Shown in pieces: positions 1 to 11,558 of a stretch of 64,000 nucleotides of DNA (the first letter of the stretch is position 1; every line of letters starts with the position of its first letter). The position numbers and the translations under genes were made by a program. Origin of the DNA: Siphonodentalium dalli. Taxonomy: Eukaryota > Mollusca > Scaphopoda > Gadilida > Siphonodentaliidae. The stretch lies in assembly GCA_032622095.1 (NCBI GenBank), contig CP136064.1, forward strand, positions 147,624,864 to 147,688,863, in the 5' to 3' direction. Under the pieces are notes generated by a model. It saw only the letters and a program-made list of their open reading frames with translations. It had not been told where the DNA came from and did not search any database.

Positions 1-237
1 CACTTTAGTTGCTTCGACGTAGTCGTTCCATCGTGATGTGAAGTAAGACCAGTCCTCGCTCGTGCCGGCGGAAGATATTGTTGGTCGTTTCACTTTCTCG
101 ATTTTAGCTGTAGCAGCATTTGCAGCGATTGGGCTGTGGATGGTGGCATGAGTTGTGATGAGTGCTGCCGCTACAACTGCATCCACGTCAGGTGTTGTGT
201 AGTCACAGTTATCGATGGGACAGTCTATGGCCGGCAT
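1..237 (-). CDS. Gag-like ORF of an LTR retrotransposon, N-terminal part (runs off window)
   Basis: Read on the minus strand from the ATG at 237-235, the frame stays open for 79 codons to the window edge. It begins MPAIDCPIDNCDYTTPDVD. Two Cys (C-x4-C) followed by HATIH (H-x3-H) give a C2H2 zinc-finger pattern over about residues 6-33. A polar linker and a Lys-rich stretch (KIEKVKRP) follow, then TSEDWSYFTSRWNDYV. That order is one I recognise from gag-like proteins of Gypsy-type elements in corals and molluscs; this is family memory, not a search. The plus-strand frame over the same bases lacks any family feature and is probably a shadow. No LTR or primer-binding site could be fixed between 238 and 600. 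An alternative is a domesticated retroelement exon. Confidence 0.6.
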   Translation of the reverse strand, partial: MPAIDCPIDNCDYTTPDVDAVVAAALITTHATIHSPIAANAATAKIEKVKRPTISSAGTSEDWSYFTSRWNDYVEATKV

Positions 238-605
238 GGTAATACGAATGTAGCAGATTTATCGAAACAGTTGGCTATCAGTGAAGAATGTCTGACACTG
301 GATTCTCGAATTACTGAGATACTAGTAGAGTCCCGTCATAGATAGGAACGCGTCCATTTTGTTTATCTTTATTTAGAACACAAATGATGGGACTCTATAT
401 CTGAAAGTATAGAGGTGTTGCAATTAGTTAATAGTCAATAGTTCTCTAATAAAAATGTTCCATGCATCGATCTCAAAATATAAATATATGTACATCACGA
501 TTCACAAAATGAAAAATACCCCTTAGCTAAGTTAGACTAACAGTAACAGTGCTGCTGCATGCAATGATGGAAATTAACTTCCAAATGGTTGATTCTACTC
601 AAATA
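238..605. other. Unassigned flank, possible leader/LTR of the gag-like element
   Basis: This AT-rich stretch lies upstream of the minus-strand gag-like ATG. It should hold the leader and LTR if the element is complete, but I see no clear TG...CA ends or primer-binding site. No coding frame is convincing. Confidence 0.3.
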
Positions 606-633
606 AGAGCTTTTATATCTATACTTCATGCAC

Positions 634-1030
634 AGGGGGAGCGGATAGCTCAGTTGGTTTGTGGGCCGACCTCTGAGCTACACCTTCGACACGGTCGAGG
701 GTTCAAATCCGACAAAATATCGGTCGGACTTTGTGTCGCCATCTGCATTCCCAGTACCATGGGCATCACAAATCATCGATGCCACGATCAGTGATCTGAG
801 AAAGTTTCCAGAAGCCAAAAGAGTCTCAGACAAATTTGAAAAAATGCGTACTTGACTAACTTCGTACCTCTGCTCCTCTCGTAATGTCATGACCAGGGAT
901 GACACTACACTTGGCACACCGTCGGATCGGGAGCCGACGCTAATGGCTGTCCCGTGTGCAACATGTGCGCACGTTAAAGATCCCTACCGTAGCGAAGAAG
1001 TCACGGGTTCGGCAAAAAAACAAAAAAACA

Positions 1031-1061
<31 letters not shown>

Positions 1062-1075
1062 TTCCTGGAAAAATT
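634..1075 (+). mobile_element. tRNA-derived SINE
   Basis: The head has an RNA polymerase III A box (TAGCTCAGTTGG, 646-657) and a B box (GGTTCAAATCC, 700-710) at normal tRNA spacing. The head is therefore tRNA-derived, but the fold is interrupted and no functional anticodon arm is evident. The body includes a CACGTTAAAGATCCCTA motif near 973-988; I associate similar text with SINE bodies in marine invertebrates. It ends in a CAAAA-type simple tail at 1013-1061. A 28-bp direct repeat (606-633 and 1197-1224) flanks the head and a downstream AAATAAATAAA tail, as expected for a target-site duplication. The short open frames here are shadows. Confidence 0.8.
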
Positions 1076-1290
1076 ATGGATCTACTCGATACCGTCCTGT
1101 AAAAGCCAGCCTTGGTCACTAGGACGTAACAACTACAGATACAGGGTAGCATCGGTACATACCGACCCCCACCCCCAGAAAAAAATAAATAAATAAAGAG
1201 CTTTTATATCTATACTTCATGCACGGGGTAGCATCGGTACATACCGACCCCAGAAAAAATAAAAAATAAATAAAAATAAAAAATTCTAGA
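1076..1290 (+). repeat. Duplicated SINE tail module and downstream direct repeat
   Basis: The module GGGTAGCATCGGTACATACC, followed by a C-run and an A/T-rich tail, occurs at 1144-1196 and again at 1226-1290. The second 28-bp direct repeat (1197-1224) lies between them. This suggests insertion into, or recombination with, an older copy of the same tail. Confidence 0.6.
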
Positions 1291-2267
1291 AAATAATATA
1301 TTATAATAAAATGAATAAATAAATCTGTCGACCGTCATCAATCTATGTGTCGGAAAGCAGTTCATTTCAGACCCATATAATAGCATAATTGAAGAAATGT
1401 AGAAATCTAACTAGAATCCTGAATACTCGTGGGAGCTGAGGGGTGTATCTATATATGTGATTAAGGCCAAACAAAATAATACCTGTAGTATAGTAGGCAC
1501 CTGTCTCTAGCATAGGTAGGGAGCCCTAAACATAGATAATTTTTTTTTTCTTGGCCTAAGGATCAGAGGACCCCAACATTTAGCATGAACCTTGGTACCG
1601 TAACTTTTTTGGACCAATTTGTAATTTGGCCTAAACTCCAATCATTTTTGGGACAACGTTTAAAGTGGGAATTCATCTATTTTGGCCTAAATCTCAATTT
1701 GGGAACAGTAGTACGCACCAGTCATTACTAATTTAGGATTAACTGCTGCTCCAGTAAAATCTTTAAAAGCAAATACATTGCCTAAACCATTGGGCAAGCA
1801 GTTACATATTATCTGCTGTCTGAAAAATGCATAACTGAGTACACTTGTGCTGAATAAATTATATAACAAGTTAACAACTGAGTGTTGCTAACAAATTGTA
1901 ACATTGCCAGAATCTCATTGTCAGTGTTGTGCTGAGCACTAAGAAAATTAAATCCACATTTGCCAACATTATCTCTATTGTCAGACTGTCAGCTCCACAC
2001 AGATCTAATGATCTATACAAAATATTTATAAAATACTGTAAGCCCTTACTCCTCGGGAAATCACTGGGGCTCCTCTGACACAAAAAATCTGTTCCGACAA
2101 TTGCATCCATCTATGCCACTAATATATGTTATATGTATATAATCTAATCTGTTTATGTCTTACACTTTTCTTTTCTTTCCTTTCTTTCTTGTTTCACAGC
2201 ATATATATATTCCATATATAAAATTATTATATTATAATATAACATATAAGTGCTTAAACTGCATAGG
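1291..2267. other. No gene seen
   Basis: This is AT-rich non-coding sequence. TTGGCCTAA occurs three times between 1550 and 1695, as remnants of the AGGCCAAA-ended repeat family found complete at 16468-17160. Nothing else is interpretable. Confidence 0.5.
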
Positions 2268-2913
2268 GGAGGTCACATTGCCAGTTTTTAAATACAGTAT
2301 ATTTTATTTACAATTGAGTAAGAAATAACAAAACCTTAAAAAGGGTGTATATACCCCCTTGTCAAAATCTCAGCAGATGCATACTATTGAGCTCCTAATT
2401 ATATTACAATGTCCTATGGAAGAAAATGCTGAAAATTTACACTTAAAACTGTTTTAGGGAGGTGACCGATTTTGGGTGGGCTTTTCCATGCGGGTCTCCG
2501 CAGCAGGGTTTACAGGGCTGCAAATATATCTCGGCGTGACCGTACGTGCCGTACTGAAAACAATTAATATTATTTTGGCGGGTAGGCTTGGAATATATTC
2601 CATTCCAAAGTTGGGTTTATTTTAGTTTCTACAGGATATATATATATATATATTTTTTTTATTATTATTATTATTTTTTTTTTTAAACTAGGTCAAATGT
2701 TGTAATCCCCAAAAGCCTACCCGCCAGTCGAATGTTATGTCTGTTTAATGATATGGTTGCCTTAGCCCCCAGTCAACTGCTTCAAATGTTACCTTTGCTG
2801 GGGAGATTCACATGGAGGGTGCCCATTCAGAACTGGTCGCTTACCTCCCCCTCAAGTGACAACTCACTAAGTCCTATAATAAAAATACAAAAAAAATTGG
2901 CTGTGTGACCTCC
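2268..2913. mobile_element. Candidate short TIR element with nested inverted pair
   Basis: GGAGGTCACATTGCC at the left end matches the reverse complement of the right end (2899-2913) at 13 of 15 positions. Inside are a second inverted pair (GGGAGGTGACCG near 2457 against the complement near 2845) and a third (TTGGCGGGTAGGCTT at 2574-2588 against 2713-2726). No target duplication was identified. It could be a degraded MITE. Confidence 0.4.
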
Positions 2914-4167
2914 TCAACTGAAGGATACAATGTGATGTCTGAAATCCACTTGTTTATAACATATTTATTGATGGAAAAAAATAACACAGACCACCCCCCC
3001 CCCCCCCCAACCACTTTAAAAAAACATATTGCCACCCCAGCCACCCTCTCTGGATGCCAAACATCCCTGTGTTACAGCAAAATATCTCATACCGGGTAAT
3101 ATACTCACTTATACCTGTGAACTAAAACCCAGACACTTTTGACCTGCAATTTCTCCTGTTCAAGTTCAACTTCAAGTGGGAACCCACAAATCCAGTACAG
3201 ACGAATAAGTTCACGTTCCTTAACATTAAAATGAATTTTGTCAAAACCTCTAAAGGTCTCCAGTATAATAATCACAAGCACCCTTGCTGAAACTCCACAC
3301 ATAAAAATGTAAACGGTCACAGCTCGAACACACAATGTCGCGTCGGCCAGCGTCGGCCTACATCTGAATAACATGCAAAGTCCGCTTTTCACGACTCTTC
3401 TTCACGCCCTATTAATCTCGAGCACAAACATCAGCACACCGTACTATCGGTGCTACGGAGGGCCATAACGACAAAAATACCAGCTTTGAAAGGCTGGCCA
3501 GGGTTGTCTTACCAAATCCATTCTAAACAACTTAACGTAGTTACACACTATAGTCACCAGTTCCCATTACTAATGCTGACCCTTCTCTGCGGATGCACGC
3601 AATCCTAAGCTCATACCTGTGTCCAAATCCAGTGGGGGGGGGGGGGGGTGGCAGATATATTTTTAGAGTTTTCTGTTTCTTTTTAGAGATTTCTGTTTCT
3701 GTTTTCCTCATCATGAAACTTCTAAATTCCCCACTAATTTCGGATCAACCCGTAAACAAATCTCCATGATAATAATCCCAAGCACAATCCCTTTATTTTC
3801 AACATAGCTACCTGTTACTCAGCCGAAAACCCCCCTCATGCCAATCACCACCAAATATCAGTATGTAAATATTCGCAAATGTCTCCATGTTCTCTTCATG
3901 TTTTCTCTGTTCTATTTATTGATCACTTCTGATTATTCATGTACATCATTTCCTATTGAAAATATCCAGAATGTAAGAACGACAGTCAAGTCCATTTGTG
4001 AGGTGCCACTATCAGTATTGTTTGTTGAGTCGGAGTCCAGTTGCTTCCCTATATTGATTTCGAACCACCGTCTGAAATATGACGTGTGCCTTGAATCAGT
4101 ATAGGGCAGAAATTGGTATCTTCGACTCATCAAAACGACCACTAGCATCTAAAACTGTGAAAAATAG
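2914..4167. other. No gene seen; probable LINE-1 5' region at its right end
   Basis: This stretch holds a poly-C run at about 2994-3008 and a poly-G run at about 3631-3649. The short open frames lack recognisable features. The last few hundred bases probably include the 5' UTR of LINE-1, but the element start is not defined. Confidence 0.4.
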
Positions 4168-5402
4168 CAGCTATTACCTCGGAAAATATTCAGTCCACCA
4201 AACGCAAGGTCGATACTTCTAATTACGCTCTGTCTACTACTTTTATCCGGCGATATCCATGTTAACCCAGGACCGTTGTCTCAGACTAACGTTGAGAACT
4301 GTATATCACTTTTTCACTTTAACGTAAGGCGTATCCGAAATAAACTTGTAAAGATTGCAGACTTTATTAACGAATTTGACATTTTATGTTTCACAGAAAC
4401 CCATCTTGATCCATCTTATCATTCAGACCAACTAGAACTGGATGGATTTTGTACCCCCATTCGCAAAGACCGTGATTCAAAGGTTGGCGGTATATGTGTA
4501 ATGTTCGCCGATCACCTAATATTTAATCGTAAGCCCGAATTAGAATTTGACTCTTCCTGCCTCTGGTTCGAAATCCACTCAAAGAAAACTCGAATTATTC
4601 TTGGAGTATCGTATAGATATGATCAATTCTGCTCTCAAAACTATTGGACACTCCTGGAATCCTCAATTGCAACCGCTCTCGAAATCTCAGAATATGTAGT
4701 CATCACTGGAGATTTTAACTCCAATTTCATGAATAGTTCATCGAAATTGACAAATATAACGGATGGTTTCAGCATGAAAAATGCTATAACGGTCCCAACG
4801 AGAGTTACCGCAAATTCAAGTACATTGCTTGACCCAATTATCACATCAAACTCTCTCCGTGTAATAGACGCCGATGTCCTAGATCTCGGAGTTTCAGACC
4901 ACCTAGGTGTTTATGCTACATTATCATTTGAAAACAAGACCGCAGCGTCTTTTATAAGAAATGTGTGGAACTACAGAAAAGGTAACTTTTCCCATGCTAA
5001 TAGCCTTCTTACCCAAGTCGACTGGAATGAGCTCATAACGCGTGCTTCTGATGTGAGCATAGCTGCCAATAACTTTAAACTAGAATTTCTATCCATGATG
5101 ACGAAAACAATTCCACAATCGAAAGTTACAGTAAGAACCTCTGATAAAATCTGGTTCAATTCTGACATTCGTTTTGAAATACGAAAACGTGACAGAGTTA
5201 GGAAAAAAGCCATAACAACAGGAAACCCCGAAGTCTGGAGAAAATATAAAAACATAAGAAACAAAGTCAATAATATGAAGAAGCACGCGAAAATCAAATT
5301 TGAAGAAAATGTTGAAGAAAGAATAAGTGAAGCATCTAACCCCCGAGACTTTTGGCGAATAATACATTACCTTCTACAAAAGAAACGAGCAAAAAACATC
5401 CC
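4168..5402 (+). pseudogene. LINE-1: 2A-like leader and AP endonuclease domain
   Basis: The open frame starts after a TAG at 4165. A hydrophobic stretch (LLITLCLLLLS) leads into GDIHVNPGP at 4249-4275, a 2A-like sequence of the D-x-E-x-N-P-G-P class with His where Glu is usual. An endonuclease/exonuclease/phosphatase domain follows. Its active-site elements are FNVR (about 4318), FTETHL (about 4390), GDFN (about 4710) and SDH (about 4895), all apparently intact. The role is to nick target DNA for target-primed reverse transcription. There is no in-frame Met between 4168 and 4276, so the true start is lost or lies upstream of a mutation. The frame breaks near 5400 in an A-run/C-run, where the sequence must shift to join the reverse-transcriptase frame. 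The clade is CR1/Jockey-like by inference. Confidence 0.88.
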
Positions 5403-6692
5403 CCACTATTCAGCTCATCCGGCACTATCTCGGCTAACAATATCTCATATGCAATCGATGACATCGAAAAGGCAAAAATTTTGAACGACAGCTTCATTTC
5501 GAATTCTACCATTAATGACGCGAATCATAATCTGCCTAACTTTCCGAAACGCAGCGCAAACACTATGCCAGATTTGTTTTTCACAGAATCCGAAGTTGAG
5601 TTAGCCATAAAATCTTTTAAACTTAACAAAGCCCATGGGCACGATGGGATTAGTGTTAGAATGCTCCGCGAAACAGCAAAATCAACAGCCCGCCCACTCG
5701 TCCTTCTATTCAGGAAATCTATCAATACAGAGAAATTCCCCGAGTCCTGGAAATCCGCAAACGTGATCCCGATTTTCAAAAAAGATGATCCCGCTGATGC
5801 TAAAAATTACCGACCAATTTCACTTCTACCTTGTGTAGCCAAAATCTTTGAGAAAATGGTTCTGAAACAGATTAGTAAATTTTTCACCGAAAATGAACTC
5901 TTGTATTTCCATCAATCCGGTTTTCTCTCAGGTCACAGTACAACATACCAGCTATTAGACTTATATCACAACCTGTGCCAATCCCTTGATAAAGGACTAT
6001 TTACATGTTCTATATTCTGTGATATATCCAAAGCTTTTGAAAGGGTTTGACATAGGGGACTGATTCATAAATTGAATGCTTACGGATTAGAAGGAAAAAT
6101 ATTGCATTGGATAGAAGACTATCTAGATAACCGGACACAAAGAGTCCTAGTCAATGATACATTTTCAAAATATGATATCATCCCAGCAGGAGTGCCACAG
6201 GGGTCTGTCCTGGGACCATTTTTGTTCCTCGTCTATATAAATGATTTAGCCGACGGTATTGAATCTGTAACGAGAATGTATGCGGATGACACCTGCCTCA
6301 CGAGCAGCAACTTTGATCATAATATACTTGAACATACTATGAATAGCGACTTAGACAAAATTACAGCGTGGTCCAGAAACTGGCTGGTCAGCTTTAACCC
6401 AACTAAAACAGTTGGCATGTCCTTTTCATTAGTTGCGCCCTCAACAGAGAAACCGAACCTAAATTTTGTAGGAAACTCAATTGACTTCGTGGACAAGCAT
6501 AAACATTTAGGTCTGGAACTCCAATCAAATCTCAAATGGAACGCCCATATTGAAGGCTCAGTCAAAAGAATTGCCTCGCGCCTATCTCAACTCCGACGGC
6601 TTAAATATCAACTTGGCAGGAAAACCATTGAAATTATTTACAAAACATATATATTACCCCTATTTGATTACTCGGATGCAGTGTGGGGACAA
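5403..6692 (+). pseudogene. LINE-1: reverse transcriptase domain, first part
   Basis: This continues the endonuclease frame after the frameshift. Visible RT motifs in order are NKAHGHDGIS, NYRPISLLP, CDISKAFE (motif A), GVPQGSVLGP and YADDT (motif C, about 6280). A TGA at 6048-6050 stands exactly where the family has Trp (V-W-H), a single-base TGG to TGA change. The coding sequence stops at VWGQ (codon 6690-6692) because a 16,158-bp insert begins at 6693; the frame resumes at 22851. Apart from one frameshift and one stop the RT is well preserved, so this is a fairly young copy. Function: reverse transcription of its own RNA at the insertion site. Confidence 0.9.
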
Positions 6693-6848
6693 CCCATATA
6701 AAAATGTACCTGGGTAAATCCACCCAGGTTTTTTGGGCCGAAACCCAGGTAAAAATCTATCTACCAAGACATCCACCAACCATTAAGACCCCGCGAAACC
6801 TGGGTTTTACCATGATTTACCCACCTGAAACTGGATAAATACCCTGGT

Positions 6849-7540
6849 ATGGATAAACCTGGGTGTAATTACCCAGGTGACCACACCCAGGTGTACCCTA
6901 CCTGGGTGTTTCCCACCCAGGTCTACCCTGGTGTTTCCTACCTGGGTGTTTCCCCACCCAGGTGTACCATGGTGTTATTCACCCAGGTGTACCCTGGTGT
7001 TCCTACCTGGGTGTTTCCCACCCAGGTTACCTTGGTGTTATTCACCCAGGTGTACCCTGGTGTTTCCTACCTGGGTGTTTCCCACCCAGGTTACCTTGGT
7101 GTTATTCACCCAGGTGTACCCTGGTGTTTCCTACCTGGGTGTTTCCCACCCAGGTGTACCTTGGTGTTATTCACCCAGGTGTACCCTGGTGTTTCCTACC
7201 TGGGTGTTCCCCACCCAGGTGTACCTTGATGTTTCCAACCCAGGTGTACCTTGGTGTTTTCTTACGCCGGTGTACCTTGGTGTTTTCTTACCCAGGTGGA
7301 TTTCCCATTGAGATGCACCTGGGTTAGAAAACCCCAAGGTACACCCAGATAAGGAAACACCAAGGTACACCTTGGCAGGAAAACACCAAGGTACACCTGG
7401 GTAAGAAAACACCAAGGTACACCTGGGTAAGAAAACACCAAGGTACAACTGGGTAGAAACACCAAGGTACACATGGGTAGGAAACACCAAGGAACACCTG
7501 GGTGAATAACACCAAGGTACACCTGGGTGGGGATACCAAA
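6849..7540. repeat. Inverted ACCTGGGT/ACCTTGGTGT minisatellite
   Basis: Short units of the type ACCCAGGTGTACCCTGGTGT repeat from 6849 to about 7310, then the same text runs in reverse complement to about 7540. The whole block is one imperfect palindrome centred near 7315. Long frames on both strands here are a by-product of the repeat and are not genes. Confidence 0.9.
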
Positions 7541-9089
7541 GTGAAATGATGAGGATGGCAATGAAGTAGATTTTGATGGGATGCAGGGGTATTGTTATCA
7601 ATGGAGTTGTTTTAGTATAATAGAACATTAAGGAAACTGATTGTGCAGCAATACAAGTTTATTCAAGGACAACAAACTAACTAAAGATAAAATACATGTA
7701 TAGAAACACATGTAATATATAAATATATCAACTCATTAAACTGCATGGGTTAAAACTTACTGACAACAAGAGTTGGGTTAAAATTTTGATTAAAAAACAC
7801 TTGCAAAGTCCCTCTTCATACATGTATATGGTATGTTAGGCAAGTTGCATGTACATGTAGTTGCAATGTATACCGGTACATGACATACCGGTGGACACAA
7901 AAATCATTATTTTAGTTCCAATGTCATTTACCAGAATACATGTACATGTTGTACCTTGCAACTACATCTACAGTGAGGTAGTTTTGTCTCATTTAAACTT
8001 TCTAAATGGGTTTCTCCCTTTGAATGACATAAACTAATGTGAGTATACACATGAGCTGTGGTGTGAAATACACACCAAAAAATTATTTCTTAGTCTGAGG
8101 ACATGTTTCCTGTCATTATCTTACTGCTTACAAATATAGATTTGTAATAATGTGCTGTAATGCTCCAGAAATAGTCATATTTTGTCCTGGTTCATAAGAA
8201 CATATTATTTCTTAGTGTTAGAAGGACATGTTGTCTGTTATTATTTGACTCATAAACCCCCAAATGTACATGTAAACAGAACATTTGGGAAAGAGACACA
8301 CCATCTTTATCCTTTTTTATATCAGTACTAAGTAGCAACATTGATCAGATAGCAAAATATGCTATAAATAGATTTCAGATGGTAGAGATTAAACAATCAC
8401 ATTAATTGCACCAACTCGAAACAGTTAACATACCCTGTAGAATACAGACTATGATCAAGGAGGGTGTCACACACACCCCCACCACGCTTTGGTATGTGAT
8501 ATTCAAGCCATTTTCAGGTGGTATGCTATATACATGTACATACCCAATGTTATCTGGTACTAGGATTTCACACGGCAATATAACCGGCATTCACGATTCA
8601 GCAAAAAGGCTAGTATGCAGATATAATAGCAGAAAATTATACAAATTTTGAGTATTTTCCAGCTTAAACAGACCCAAGTGATATATTTTTATCTAATTCA
8701 GTCTAATGGCTCTTGATATGTTGATGTTTTGGATACTATTTCAGCAAATGTGAGAAAAAGTGGCTTCTTTTGGGGCATCAGCTTGTCTGAAAAATATATC
8801 AAGGTCCCCTAAATCCGATACTACATTTCAGAACAATCCAACCAGTGTCCCATGAAATGGTGGATAATAAACTATCATACCAAATTTGATTCAGATTTGA
8901 TCACACAAACTAAAATTATGATGCGGAAACCAGAAATTAACACGATTCTAAGTCGAAAAAAGGCCCATAACTCTCGCAAAAATGAGCGGAGCACACCCAT
9001 ATTCGAACTTGACCTGTATTTTGGTCTGATAAACTTACATACCACATTTGGTTCAGATATGATCACACAAACTGAAGTTTAAATGTCTA
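7541..9089. other. No gene seen
   Basis: This AT-rich stretch has scattered tacatgta motifs. Its open frames of 60-80 codons show no family features. I see no repeat ends. Confidence 0.5.
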
Positions 9090-9092
9090 TTA

Positions 9093-9442
9093 GGCGACAC
9101 CAATTTTTAAGTCTGGTTTACGAACATGTGGGCTGATGTGGGGAGTAAAAAAGTAGATGCAGGAGGGAAAAAAATAAAAATAAAAAAAATTGTCCCCCCC
9201 AATTTATATCAAGTAAATCTTGAAATTTTACATAAATTTTACAAAAATTGTGAAAAAAAAACTTTTCGAATGAAATTCTGAACCAAACAAGACATTTCTT
9301 GTCATGAAATACATGAAAATATGGATCTGCAAATGATCATAAGCAGAACCGGATGCGACAGCACATGAAAATCAGTACGCGTGTAAAATATTTTGGGACA
9401 AAAAAGTTAATTCGTAAACCGGACATAAAAATTGGTGTCGCC
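9093..9442 (+). mobile_element. Harbinger-like MITE, copy 1
   Basis: The TIRs start GGCGACACCAATTTTTA and extend about 30 bp. The target duplication is TTA (9090-9092 and 9443-9445), as expected for PIF/Harbinger. It is non-coding. A second copy in opposite orientation lies at 17335-17712. Confidence 0.8.
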
Positions 9443-9476
9443 TTATGTGTATATAACTCATATAGCTAACTATTAA

Positions 9477-10413
9477 AGGTGCTCAATCAGATTCGATGGT
9501 CCCCATATAATTAGATTCCAACAACAACATTTTTTTCAGAAATGCTGCTTCAGTAATATCAGAATCGATTAATTGCCCAAAAATAATGCTAACCACTGTC
9601 AACTACATGTATAGTATAAAATCGCCTGATACGTTATATTTATCAACATGCTGTTCGACGAAGTTTGACCTTATTATCAACACAAAGCCTCTTCATTTTA
9701 GAGTTATCCATCTTCATCCGCAATTTGGTCTGAGACCGTCGGCTCGTCAAATTTTTCTGGGCCACTATTAAGTATCGATGGTGATAAATATTAAAATTTC
9801 AAAAATCGATATCTAATAACTCTGAGCTTTGATACATTTAGGTGGGTCCCTCGACTTGATTAAAATATTTTTACCACCCCCCCCCCCCCCCCCCGATTCC
9901 ATATACATGTATATGTAAATAGCAAATGAGGGGCACTTAATCGGATTATGCAACTTTAAACTGTATTTGAATTTAAAGATGCATAATCTGATTAAGGGCC
10001 CCCTGAATTAATGCTCGCACATTACTATTTATTTGGACTTGGGGGGTAAAAGATATTTGGTACGAGTCGAGGAACCCACAACCTATCAAAGCTCAGAGTT
10101 ATTAGATATCAATTTTTGAAATATACTATTTTTCACGATCAAGAATTAATAGTGGCCCACGGTCTCGGACCAAATTTCAGATGAAGATGGATAACTCTAA
10201 AATCAAGAGGCTTTCTGTTGATAATAAGGCCAAATTTTGTAGAACATGTTGATAAATAACATATGTCAGGCAATTGTATACTTTAGTTGACAGTGGTTTT
10301 ATTTTAGGGCAATTAATCAATTCTGATACCGTAACTGAAGCAGCCTTTCTAAATACAAATGTATGATGTTGGAATCTGATTATATGGGTATCATCGAACC
10401 GGATTGAGTACCT
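9477..10413. mobile_element. 937-bp foldback element with TTAA duplication
   Basis: The arms of about 450 bp are inverted copies around a centre near 9960. They start AGGTGCTCAATC on the left and, as complement, AGGTACTCAATC on the right. TTAA flanks both sides (9473-9476 and 10414-10417), a target choice known for piggyBac and Kolobok superfamilies. The arms have diverged, with a poly-C tract only in the left one (about 9879-9893). It has no coding capacity. Confidence 0.82.
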
Positions 10414-10417
10414 TTAA

Positions 10418-11022
10418 AATGAACTGTTTCCAGTATAAACATGTTAAACCTGATAATTAATTAGAGCATGCAGTCCCTGTTGACATGCGGTATCCGCTGG
10501 TAATCTTACCACAGTAATATGTGTTAACTGTGATAACCAAGTTAATTGTTTTTACCACAAAAATTCTGAATTCTATCTAGACATTTTGAAACAATAAAAA
10601 CAATTTCTGGTGTGATTACAATGTCAACTTTAAAACAAAATTCATATAAACATCGCATGAAAAATACAGCCTAACTGCAAATGTGAGGTGGACCACATTC
10701 TGTGGCGGTATAACTGACTGCGGTTGATCGCATGAACACGCCTGAATACTGCAGTAATACCCGAGTAATATAAGGCGAGTTGATTAATTAAAGCATAGCT
10801 GTAATTTTACATGTATGTTCTATAGACTTTGTTGGGAAAGAGAATATAGCTGTGCGACAATGTTAATCCTGATGAGCTAAGTTAGAAATTTTTCAATCGA
10901 AACCTCATAAAAAAAAATATAAATTCAGTTCTCAATTTTCGAACACTTCTAGGAAATTGTTCAAAAATATTGTTAAAAGATGCCCATTCGATTTGACACT
11001 GTAAATATACCCTGTTCAAGTG
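10418..11022. other. No gene seen
   Basis: AT-rich non-coding sequence. I find no recognisable element. Confidence 0.5.
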
Positions 11023-11133
11023 TTCCTGCTAATGTGCTATGATGCGGTTGGGTCCTGCTTAATTGCTATGAATTGCACTACCCGCATCATAGCAATTCAT
11101 CAGGGACACCAGCATCATAGCATATTAGCAGGA
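11023..11133. repeat. Hairpin-forming inverted repeat
   Basis: CCTGCTAATGTGCTATGATG is mirrored by CATCATAGCATATTAGCAGG at the other end. Internal TTGCTATGA/TCATAGCAA segments repeat the theme. It is a probable small MITE or a remnant of one. Confidence 0.65.
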
Positions 11134-11556
11134 CCACTTGGCCAGTGGTAAAATAGTTTGTTTTCCATACGGATATGTGTTTTCAAATAATCATGTAATG
11201 ATATCTAACATACATGTATATGATCCCATTTATAGGTTTTATTCACCACGGCCAGATAAACTTTGTATACAGACAGTTTTACCAAACTTAGAATTTTTAT
11301 TAGGTGCTTTCATTGTAGCTGTAATTACTAGTATTAAAAGAGTGCTCAATAAAGTTTGTTTTATCATTTATGCTCATTTGGAATTTGGATGCTATTTAAT
11401 TCTGTTTATCTATATAATTGGCTGCACTGCTAAATTTTGACTCATTTCAGTCATTTGATGTCAGTACATGTAGTTGTCCATCGAAATGGCGAACACAACC
11501 AAAGACAAATTACAAGAGGAAAGACAACAAATACATTTGATGTGCACTAAAACAGA
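11134..11556. other. No convincing gene
   Basis: A 100-codon plus-strand frame (11138-11440) is hydrophobic in places but AT-rich, with no motif that I recognise. I treat it as chance. Confidence 0.4.
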
Positions 11557-11558
11557 TA

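Noticed and set aside
638-712. Functional tRNA gene
   Set aside because: A and B boxes are good, but the sequence does not fold into a normal cloverleaf, continues into a SINE body and tail, and is flanked by a retroposition-type direct repeat.
6849-7628. Several overlapping 70-150 codon frames rich in PGVP/LGVF
   Set aside because: They follow a minisatellite in three frames and on both strands. They are low-complexity translations with no start context or family motif.
11138-11440. 100-codon plus-strand frame as a small membrane protein
   Set aside because: AT-rich sequence gives hydrophobic codons by chance. There is no homology cue, no Kozak-like context, and no conserved neighbour.
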